NCBI RefSeq assembly: GCF_013409205.1
Contig: NZ_JACCAE010000001.1
Coordinates: 3,038,001-3,102,000 of the forward strand
DNA: 64,000 bases
Reading direction: 5' to 3'
Origin: Janibacter cremeus
GTDB taxonomy: Bacteria > Actinomycetota > Actinomycetes > Actinomycetales > Dermatophilaceae
Shown piece after piece: positions 57,180 to 64,000 of the stretch (its first letter is position 1; every line of letters starts with the position of its first letter). The translations under genes were made by a program, and so were the position numbers. The notes below the pieces were generated by a model. The model saw only the letters and a program-made list of their open reading frames with translations. It ran no database searches and was not told the origin of the DNA.

Positions 57180-59392
57180 TCGGTCACCCCGAAGCGGGAG
57201 TGCAGGCGCTTCATCCAGCGCGGCGCCCACCAGTTCCACTCGCCGAGGACAGACATCGTCGCCGGCACGAGGAGCATCCGCACGAGCGTGGCGTCGATGA
57301 TGATCGCGACGACGAGGGCGACGCCGGTCTGCTTGACGGCGAGGATCTGGGCGAGGACGAAGCCGGAGAAGACGATGACCATGAGCAGGGCCGCGCTGGT
57401 GATGATCCGCCCGGAGCGCTGCAGCCCCAGCCGCACGGCCTCGTCGGTGGGCCGACCCTGCTCGTGCAGCTCGACGATCCGGGAGAGCAGGAAGACCTCG
57501 TAGTCCATCGACAGGCCGAAGGCGAAGGCGAGGACGAGGACCGGGATGGACACCTCGACCGCGCCGACGGAGTCGAAGTGGAGCAGACCGGACAGGTGTC
57601 CGTCCTGGAAGACCCACACGAGCACCCCGAGCGAGGCGCCGAGGGAGACGACGTTCATCACCAGGGCCTTGATCGGGACGACGAGGGACCCGGTCATCAG
57701 GAAGAGCAGCACGAAGGTCGCCAGGATGACCGTCGCTGCCGCCCACGGTGCGCGGTCGACCAGCGCGTCGACGAAATCGGTCAGCCCGGAGGCCTGGCCC
57801 CCGATGTGGGCCTCGAAGGGAGGCCCGTCCGCCCTGAGGTGGGCGGCGAGGGCGCGGCTGTCGTCGCCGAGGGGCTCGTCACTGGTGCGCAGGTCGACGG
57901 TGAGCACCGTCTCGTCGTCCGGTGTGGTGCCCACCTCGCTGACCTCCACGGAGTCCACGTGCGGCAGCACGCTCGCCTCGTCCTGCGCCCAGGCACGCAC
58001 CCGCGACCCGTCGGCGGTGGTGACGACCTGGACGTCCGGGGGCGCCAACTGCGGGTAGTCCTCGGCGAGCTCGGCGAAGAAGGTCCGCTGGTCGCTGCCG
58101 ACGGGCAGCAGCTCGGTCCCGGAGGAGGTGACCGCCATGCGGGTCGCCGGCAGCGCCATGGCGCCCAGCGCCGCGATCACCAGGACGATGACCAGCCACG
58201 GCGCACGTTGCACACGGCCGGCCAGCCGGGCGAAGGCCCCGTCGTCCTGTACCTGCTCGGTGCGTCCCTTGACCAGGCGCCGCGCCCACAGGGCACACAG
58301 GGCGGGCACCAGCGTCGTCGCGACCGCCAGGCAGAGCACCACGACCGAGACACCGGCAGCGCCCGAGGCGCGCATGAAGGTCGCGGGGAAGAAGAAGAGC
58401 CCGGACATCGCGATGGCGACGGTGACCGCGGAGAAGACGACGGTGCGGCCGGCGCGGTCGAGGGTGCGGCCGGTGGCCTGCTGGACGAGGTGACGGCTGC
58501 CCCCGGTCGGGTCGTCCCCGTCGAGCTCGAGGGCGAGCTCCTCGCGGAACCGGGAGACGATGAGCAGGCCGTAGTCGATGCACAGACCCAGACCGAGGAC
58601 GGTGACGATGTTGACGACGGTCGCATCGAGGTCGATGACGTGGGCGAATCCCCACAGCGTCGCCAGCGCGCCGGCGATCGAGGCGAGGGCGCCGAGCAAC
58701 GGGATCCCGGCAGCGAGGAAGCCGCCGAAGATCAGCACCATGACCACGAAGGTGATCGGCAGGGCGATGCCCTCGCCGAACGCCAGGTCGGTACTGACCT
58801 GCCCGATGATCTCGTCGAGGAGCATCTGCACGCTGCCGCGCCGGCTGTCCGTGGCCTGCGAGCCGTTGACGATCTCGCCGAGCTGGACGTCGACGGCGCG
58901 CTGTGCCTCCTGGAGTGCCTCGCCCTCGAGGTCCTGCTCGTACTCCACGACCGTGACGAAGCCATAGCGCCCATCGCCCTGCTCCTGCACGAGGGGACCC
59001 GCGCGAGGGTCCTCGACACCCTCCCGGAGGACCAGTGGGTTGACGACCCGGGCGACGCCCTCGGTCTCGTGGATGCGTTCCACCGCTGCCGCGACCTGCT
59101 GCCGGACGAAGGGGGAGGTGGCCGGCGACCCCTCGACGATCAGGGTGTCCGTGGCGAAGTCGCCACCGCCGGCCTCGACGATGAGGTCACGGGCCTCCTG
59201 CGCCTGGCCCGGGGCGGTGATCTCACCGCTGGAGAGGTCGTCGAAGAGCGCGTGGCCGGTGACCGTGCCCAGCGCCAGCGCGAGGGAGAAGGCCGCGAGG
59301 ACCAGCCAGGTGACCAGGACGGTGACAGGGTGCTTTGCCACCTGCACGCCGAGCCGGTGCAGGTAGGTGGAGGTGTCCCGGTGTCTGCCCAC
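57176..59392 (-). CDS. MMPL/RND-family exporter
   Basis: A 738-aa transporter with twelve predicted helices in two 1+5 halves and two large outside loops (residues about 35-180 and 390-540). TM4 and TM10 carry the family Asp-Tyr pairs (GLCIDYGLLIVSRF, GLSMDYEVFLLSRI) used in proton relay. MMPL proteins export lipids and other amphipathic compounds in actinobacteria. I use GTG 59392 as start, just before YLHRLGVQVAKHP; a much longer open frame upstream is antisense to rarA. The start is divergent from rarA with 18 bases between. Confidence 0.85.
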   Translation of the reverse strand: MGRHRDTSTYLHRLGVQVAKHPVTVLVTWLVLAAFSLALALGTVTGHALFDDLSSGEITAPGQAQEARDLIVEAGGGDFATDTLIVEGSPATSPFVRQQVAAAVERIHETEGVARVVNPLVLREGVEDPRAGPLVQEQGDGRYGFVTVVEYEQDLEGEALQEAQRAVDVQLGEIVNGSQATDSRRGSVQMLLDEIIGQVSTDLAFGEGIALPITFVVMVLIFGGFLAAGIPLLGALASIAGALATLWGFAHVIDLDATVVNIVTVLGLGLCIDYGLLIVSRFREELALELDGDDPTGGSRHLVQQATGRTLDRAGRTVVFSAVTVAIAMSGLFFFPATFMRASGAAGVSVVVLCLAVATTLVPALCALWARRLVKGRTEQVQDDGAFARLAGRVQRAPWLVIVLVIAALGAMALPATRMAVTSSGTELLPVGSDQRTFFAELAEDYPQLAPPDVQVVTTADGSRVRAWAQDEASVLPHVDSVEVSEVGTTPDDETVLTVDLRTSDEPLGDDSRALAAHLRADGPPFEAHIGGQASGLTDFVDALVDRAPWAAATVILATFVLLFLMTGSLVVPIKALVMNVVSLGASLGVLVWVFQDGHLSGLLHFDSVGAVEVSIPVLVLAFAFGLSMDYEVFLLSRIVELHEQGRPTDEAVRLGLQRSGRIITSAALLMVIVFSGFVLAQILAVKQTGVALVVAIIIDATLVRMLLVPATMSVLGEWNWWAPRWMKRLHSRFGVTE

Positions 59393-59397
59393 CGGGA

Positions 59398-59403
59398 TAG
59401 CGT
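59398..59403 (+). promoter_or_regulatory. Candidate -10 box of rarA (TAGCGT), leaderless spacing
   Basis: TAGCGT is followed by seven bases and the rarA GTG in the 18-base gap between divergent starts. No ribosome site, and no -35 match in the upstream MMPL coding region. Confidence 0.4.
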
Positions 59404-59410
59404 GCCACTC

Positions 59411-60826
59411 GTGACCTCCTTCGATCTCTTCGCCTCCGCCGGTGGGGAACCCGACGGTGGGGCGGCGGACCTGCAGGCGCCGCTGGCAGTACGCATGCGC
59501 CCCCGTGATCTCGGCCAGGTGCGTGGTCAGCAGGAGGTGCTGCGGCAGGGTTCCCCGCTGCGCCGACTCGTGGAGGGCAGCGTCAGCTCGGTCACCGGAC
59601 CGATGTCGGCGATCCTCTGGGGTCCGCCCGGCACGGGCAAGACGACGCTGGCCCACCTCGTCGCGACCGCGGCCGACCGCGACTTCGTGCAGCTGTCCGC
59701 AGTGACTGCGGGAGTGAAGGACGTGCGCGCGGTCCTGGAGGGTGCTGCGCGGTCGCGTTCCCTGTACGGCCGCCAGACGGTGCTCTTCCTCGACGAGATC
59801 CACCGCTTCTCCAAGGCCCAGCAGGACGCGCTGCTGCCCGGCGTGGAGAACCGCGAGGTCGTGCTCGTCGCGGCGACCACGGAGAACCCGTCGTTCTGCG
59901 TCATCGCGCCGCTGCTGTCCCGCTCCATCCTCGTCACCCTGGAGTCGCTGACCCGCGAGGAGGTCGGTGAGGTCATCGACGCGGCCCTGGCCGAGGAGCG
60001 GGGTCTGGCCGGTGGCTACGCCCTCGCCGAGGAGGCCCGGGATCACCTCGTCGCGATCGCCGGAGGAGATGCCCGTCGGGCGCTGACCTCCCTCGAGGCG
60101 GCGGCCGGTGTCGCCGACGGCGACGTCCCCTTCGGACCAGACACCCCGAAGACCATCCCGCTCACCCTCGCCCACGTCGAGCAGGCGGTCGCCAGGGCAG
60201 CCGTGCGCTACGACCGCACCGGTGACCAGCACTACGACGTCGCCTCCGCCTTCATCAAGTCGATGCGCGGCTCGGACGTCGATGCGGCACTGCACTACCT
60301 GGCGCGCCAGCTCGAGGCGGGGGAGGACCCGCGCTTCATCGCGCGCCGCATCGTCATCGCCGCCGCCGAGGACGTGGGTCTGGGCGACCCGACGGCCCTG
60401 CAGACGGCGGTCGCCGCGATGCACGCCGTCGCCCAGATCGGGATGCCCGAGGCGCGGATCGTCCTCGCCCAGGCTGTCGTCCACAACGCGCTCGCGCCGA
60501 AGTCCAACGCGGCCTACACGGGCATCAACGAGGCCATCGCCGACGTGCGGGCCGGCAAGGTGCAGGCCGTCCCGCCGCACCTGCGCGGCAGCGGCTACAC
60601 CCAGGCATCGGACCGGGCCGCCGGCGCCAGCGGAGGAGCGAAGGTCGAGGGGTACGTCTATGCCCATGACCAGCCCGACGGTGTCGCCGCGCAGCAGTAC
60701 CTGCCCGACGACCTGCATGCCGAGCTGGCCGAGAGGTCCTACTACCGGCCGACCGACCGGGGCTTCGAGGCCCGGCTGCAGGAGCGGTGGGGCTGGCTAC
60801 GACGCTGCCTGCGCGGCAAGGGCTGA
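59411..60826 (+). CDS. rarA: Replication-associated recombination protein A (MgsA/WRNIP1 family AAA+ ATPase)
   Basis: RarA acts at stalled replication forks. The 471-aa protein has Walker A GPPGTGKTTLAH (Lys77), Walker B VLFLDEIHRFSKAQQDALL, sensor 1 VAATTENPSF and the C-terminal tetramerisation region with YDVASAFIKSMRGSDVDAAL and AAEDVGLGDPTAL. The GTG at 59411 begins MTSFDLFASAGGE; the open frame further upstream is antisense to the MMPL gene. The neighbours rarA-alaS-ruvX are a common order. Confidence 0.95.
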   Translation: MTSFDLFASAGGEPDGGAADLQAPLAVRMRPRDLGQVRGQQEVLRQGSPLRRLVEGSVSSVTGPMSAILWGPPGTGKTTLAHLVATAADRDFVQLSAVTAGVKDVRAVLEGAARSRSLYGRQTVLFLDEIHRFSKAQQDALLPGVENREVVLVAATTENPSFCVIAPLLSRSILVTLESLTREEVGEVIDAALAEERGLAGGYALAEEARDHLVAIAGGDARRALTSLEAAAGVADGDVPFGPDTPKTIPLTLAHVEQAVARAAVRYDRTGDQHYDVASAFIKSMRGSDVDAALHYLARQLEAGEDPRFIARRIVIAAAEDVGLGDPTALQTAVAAMHAVAQIGMPEARIVLAQAVVHNALAPKSNAAYTGINEAIADVRAGKVQAVPPHLRGSGYTQASDRAAGASGGAKVEGYVYAHDQPDGVAAQQYLPDDLHAELAERSYYRPTDRGFEARLQERWGWLRRCLRGKG

Positions 60827-60930
60827 CCCGCTCCGCGCGATGATCCCGCCGTCGGGGACGAGGGCGCCGCCGGTGGCGCGCGTGCATGTTCCCAGGCGTC
60901 GCAGCCGCGGGTACCGCGAGGACCGGTGAG

Positions 60931-61015
60931 TAAGGTGGGTGGCATGACCGTGCTTCTCGGACGACCGCAGCCGACCATCGCGCTGCGAGCTATCGCGGGG
61001 TCGGCCCGCGCCTGA
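60931..61015 (+). CDS. Possible 23-aa leader peptide of alaS with TAAGGT box
   Basis: An ATG at 60944 opens 23 codons whose last eleven include five alanines (ALRAIAGSARA), ending at TGA 61013-61015; the feature includes TAAGGT at 60931-60936, seven bases before the ATG. GCGGGGTC inside the end of the frame (about 60995) can pair with GACCCCGC downstream (about 61049). An alanine-rich leader before alanyl-tRNA synthetase suggests attenuation, but no clear terminator follows. Treat as a hypothesis. The rest of 60827-61096 shows no other gene. Confidence 0.3.
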
Positions 61016-61096
61016 CGCCCGGGACGCCCCCTTCGCTCCTGCCCGAGACCCCGCAGCACACTCTTTGCAACAGCACTGATTGGACACGAGACACCC

Positions 61097-63778
61097 ATGG
61101 AAACTGCCGAGATCCGGCGCCGCTGGTTGACCTTCTTCGAGGCCAAGGGACACACGGTCGTCCCCTCCGCCCCCCTGATCCACGACGACCCCACCCTGCT
61201 GTTCGTCAACGCCGGCATGGTCCCCTTCAAGCCGTATTTCTCCGGTCAGGAGAGCGCTCCGTGGGACCGTGCCACGAGCGTGCAGAAGTGCGTGCGCACC
61301 GGGGACATCGACGAGGTCGGCAAGACCAGCCGGCACGGCACGTTCTTCCAGATGAACGGCAACTTCTCCTTCGGCGACTACTTCAAGCGGGAGGCCATCG
61401 CCTTCGCCTGGCAGCTGCTGACCACACCCCAGGAGGAGGGCGGCTACGGCCTCGAGCCCGAGCGCCTGTGGGCCACGGTCTACAAGGACGACGACGAGGC
61501 CGAGCGTCTCTGGCTCGAGGAGACCGCGATCCCGGCCGAGCGCATCGTGCGGCGCGGTGAGCTCGACAACTACTGGAGCATGGGCGTGCCCGGGCCCGGC
61601 GGTCCGTGCAGCGAGATCTTCTACGACCGCGGCGAGGAGTACGGCGTCGACGGAGGCCCGGAGGTGGACGAGGACCGGTTCATGGAGATCTGGAACCTCG
61701 TCTTCATGCAGTACGAGCTCTCGGCCGTGCGGGCCAAGGACGACTTCGACGTCGCCGGCCCGCTGCCGGCACAGAGCGTCGACACCGGCATGGGTCTGGA
61801 GCGCATCGCGAGCATCCTGCAGGGCGTCGACAACATGTATGAGATCGACGAGGTCTACCCGGTGCTGGAGAAGGCCGCGGAGATGACCGGTCGCGACTAC
61901 GGCGCCTCCTCCGGCCAGACCGCGGGGGACTCCCACCCCGATGACGTCCATCTGCGCGTCGTGGCCGACCACGTGCGGTCCTCGCTCATGCTCATCGGTG
62001 ACGGTGTCACCCCCGGCAACGAGGGACGTGGCTATGTACTGCGTCGGATGCTGCGGCGCGCGGTGCGTGCGATGCGCCTGCTCGGCTATCAGGAGCCGGC
62101 CCTGCCGCACCTGCTGCCGATCTCCATGGAGCGGATGAGCGCCTCGTACCCCGAGCTGCGTACCGGCTTCGACCGGATCGCGCAGATCGCCTACGGCGAG
62201 GAGCAGGCCTTCCGCCGCACTCTGGCCCAGGGCACGACGATCCTCGACACCGCGGTCAGTGAGACCAAGCAGTCCGGTCGCGACGTCCTCACCGGGGAGA
62301 AGGCCTTCGCCCTCCACGACACGTACGGCTTCCCGATCGACCTCACCCTCGAGATGGCGGCCGAGCAGGGCCTGACGGTCGACCGCGAGGGCTTCGTGCG
62401 GCTGATGGACGAGCAGCGCCAGCGGGCCAAGGCCGACGCGCGGGCCAAGAAGGGCGGCCAGGCCAACACCGAGGTGTGGAAGCAGCTGCGCTCCCTCGGC
62501 GCCACCGACTGGCGCGCCTACGAGGAGCTGACCACCCACGGCTCGGTCGTCGGCCTCGTCAGCGACGGCGCGAGCGTCGAGGAGCTCCAGCCGGGCCAGA
62601 CCGGCCAGGTCGTGCTCGACCGCACCAGCTTCTACGCCGAGTCCGGCGGTCAGATCGCCGACTCCGGGATCATCGTCGCCGACGGCACCCGCCTGCTCGT
62701 GCGCGACGTGCAGCGACCGGTCAAGGGACTCGTCGCGCACACCGTCGAGGTCGCCGACGGCCCCGTGCGGGTCGGCCAGGAGACCTCCGCCGAGGTCGAC
62801 CCGGGCTGGCGTGTCGACGCCTGTCAGGCCCACTCCGGCACGCACGTGGTGCACGCCGCCCTGCGCCAGGTGCTCGGCCCCTCCGCGCTGCAGTCCGGCT
62901 CCTACAACAAACCCGGCTACCTGCGCCTGGACTTCGCGTGGAACCAGTCCCTGTCCGCCGATGCGCGTGCCGAGATCGAGCACGCCGCCAACCTCGCCGT
63001 GCGCGATGACCTGCCGGTCTCCGCGGACTGGATGAGCCTGCCCCGGGCCCGTGAGCAGGGCGCACTGGCGCTCTTCGGGGAGACCTACGACGAGCAGGTG
63101 CGCGTCGTCGAGATCGGCGGACCGTGGTCGCGGGAGCTGTGCGGTGGCACCCACGTGCGTCACTCCAGCCAGATCGGTGCGCTCACCCTGACCGGTGAGT
63201 CCTCCATCGGCTCCGGAGTGCGCCGCCTCGAGGCATTCGTCGGGATGAACGCCCTGGCCCACCTGGCCACCGAGCGGGCGCTGGTCGCCGAGCTCTCCGA
63301 CCTCGTCAAGGCACCCGCGGGTGACCTCCCCGAGCGCGTGTCCGACATGATCACCCGCCTGCGCGAGACCGAGAAGGAGCTGGAGAAGGTCCGTCGGGAG
63401 CAGGTCGCTGCCTCCGCGGGTTCGCTCACCGACTCGGCGAAGGACGTCGCGGGGGTCACCTTCGTCGGCCGGCACATCCCGGGCGCGTCCGGTGACGACC
63501 TGCGACGCATGGTCACCGACGCCCGTGGCCGGCTGGGCGAGGAGCGGCCCACGGTCGTTGCCCTCACCGGTGACGGCTCGGGCAAGCCCGTGGTCGTCGT
63601 CGCCACCAACGAGTCGGCCCGGGCGAAGGGGGTGCGGGCCGGCGCCCTCGTGCGGGTCGCGGCACAGACCCTCGGCGGCGGGGGCGGCGGCAAGGACGAC
63701 CTCGCCCAGGGCGGTGGCCAGGACCCCGACAAGGTGTCCGAGGCACTCGCCGCACTCGAGCGCGAGATCGGATCCTGA
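61097..63778 (+). CDS. alaS: Alanyl-tRNA synthetase
   Basis: The 893-aa protein is full length. The aminoacylation core begins METAEIRRRWLTFFEAKGHTVV; the editing domain has the zinc HxxxH (HSGTHVVH) and CxxxH (CGGTHVRH) motifs; a coiled coil (residues about 730-770) leads to the C-Ala domain ending in a Gly-rich GGGGGGKDDLAQGGG. Editing removes mischarged Ser and Gly. ATG 61097 has only a weak ribosome site. ruvX follows after 7 bases. Confidence 0.97.
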   Translation: METAEIRRRWLTFFEAKGHTVVPSAPLIHDDPTLLFVNAGMVPFKPYFSGQESAPWDRATSVQKCVRTGDIDEVGKTSRHGTFFQMNGNFSFGDYFKREAIAFAWQLLTTPQEEGGYGLEPERLWATVYKDDDEAERLWLEETAIPAERIVRRGELDNYWSMGVPGPGGPCSEIFYDRGEEYGVDGGPEVDEDRFMEIWNLVFMQYELSAVRAKDDFDVAGPLPAQSVDTGMGLERIASILQGVDNMYEIDEVYPVLEKAAEMTGRDYGASSGQTAGDSHPDDVHLRVVADHVRSSLMLIGDGVTPGNEGRGYVLRRMLRRAVRAMRLLGYQEPALPHLLPISMERMSASYPELRTGFDRIAQIAYGEEQAFRRTLAQGTTILDTAVSETKQSGRDVLTGEKAFALHDTYGFPIDLTLEMAAEQGLTVDREGFVRLMDEQRQRAKADARAKKGGQANTEVWKQLRSLGATDWRAYEELTTHGSVVGLVSDGASVEELQPGQTGQVVLDRTSFYAESGGQIADSGIIVADGTRLLVRDVQRPVKGLVAHTVEVADGPVRVGQETSAEVDPGWRVDACQAHSGTHVVHAALRQVLGPSALQSGSYNKPGYLRLDFAWNQSLSADARAEIEHAANLAVRDDLPVSADWMSLPRAREQGALALFGETYDEQVRVVEIGGPWSRELCGGTHVRHSSQIGALTLTGESSIGSGVRRLEAFVGMNALAHLATERALVAELSDLVKAPAGDLPERVSDMITRLRETEKELEKVRREQVAASAGSLTDSAKDVAGVTFVGRHIPGASGDDLRRMVTDARGRLGEERPTVVALTGDGSGKPVVVVATNESARAKGVRAGALVRVAAQTLGGGGGGKDDLAQGGGQDPDKVSEALAALEREIGS

Positions 63779-63785
63779 CCCGCGC

Positions 63786-64000
63786 ATGCGCACCGGCACA
63801 CGGCTGGGGATCGACGTCGGCGACGCCCGGGTGGGGGTCGCGACGAGCGACCCCTCCGGGCTCCTGGCGACCCCGGTCGAGACGGTTGCCCGTGACCTCG
63901 AGCACGACAGCGACATCGACCGGGTCATCGAGCTGGCCGTCGAGCTGTCGGTGATCGAGGTCGTGGTCGGCCTGCCGCGCTCGCTCGACGGTGGGGAGGG
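63786..64000 (+). CDS. ruvX: RuvX/YqgF putative Holliday-junction resolvase, 5' part only
   Basis: The window ends after 71 codons. The visible N-terminus MRTGTRLGIDVGDARVGVATS with the catalytic Asp of GIDVGD, and VVVGLPRSLDG, identify the RNase H-fold YqgF/RuvX family, implicated in 16S rRNA 5' processing and/or junction resolution. It follows alaS directly, the usual order alaS-ruvX-mltG. Confidence 0.92.
   Translation, partial: MRTGTRLGIDVGDARVGVATSDPSGLLATPVETVARDLEHDSDIDRVIELAVELSVIEVVVGLPRSLDGGE

Noticed and set aside
57176..60826. Open frames of about 1200 codons on both strands spanning the MMPL and rarA genes
   Set aside because: Only the 3' parts encode recognisable proteins (MMPL on minus, RarA on plus). 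Each upstream half is simply antisense to the other gene.

Overview
The window is about 70% GC outside the rRNA genes. It looks like a chromosomal segment of a Micrococcales actinobacterium, probably Intrasporangiaceae (Janibacter-like). That placing rests on the general look of the 16S, the actinobacterial gene orders (hisDCB-HA with a PriA-type isomerase, argCJBDFR-H, mpg-tyrS, the TPR-HAD-tlyA-nadK-recN-pyrG-NUDIX block known from Mycobacterium), and many GTG starts with 4-base start/stop overlaps. I see no transposase, integrase, phage gene, CRISPR array or tRNA gene. This is core chromosome.

Layout. 0-5.3 kb: small conserved protein, panB (-), a secreted M6 metalloprotease, and a GlnA2-type glutamine synthetase. 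5.3-14.1 kb: glnE, then the histidine genes hisD-hisC-hisB-orf-hisH-priA and an SseB-family gene. 14.1-17.7 kb: infC-rpmI-rplT behind an apparent attenuator, an rRNA methyltransferase and an LtrA-family membrane protein. 17.7-19.8 kb (-): a Fur-family regulator and clade-3 catalase. 19.8-25.1 kb: a propeller-like protein, pheST and an SDR. 25.1-33.1 kb: argC-J-B-D-F-R-H (no argG) and a 3-methyladenine glycosylase. 33.1-33.8 kb (-): bfd-bfr with a DtxR/IdeR-like box. 34-41.2 kb: tyrS and a complete 16S-23S-5S operon with tandem promoters, processing stems and a terminator. 41.3-52.5 kb: TPR protein, HAD phosphatase, histone-H1-like protein, small protein, tlyA, nadK, recN, pyrG, NUDIX, aspS and a broken HAD gene. 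52.6-59.4 kb (-): BCCT transporter, FUSC protein, GNAT, MMPL exporter. 59.4-64 kb: rarA, alaS, and the start of ruvX.

Functional themes are amino-acid biosynthesis (His, Arg, Gln), translation (IF3, L35, L20, four tRNA synthetases, rRNA and rRNA modification) and iron/peroxide homeostasis. The most interesting material is regulatory. The infC leader carries three mutually exclusive RNA segments, and infC appears to start with AUC. At least eight genes have a TANNNT hexamer 6-8 bases before the start codon, as expected for leaderless mRNAs. The 9-mer CGAAGGGGG (either strand) occurs about 22 times, far more than composition predicts. I found no convincing new multigene system.
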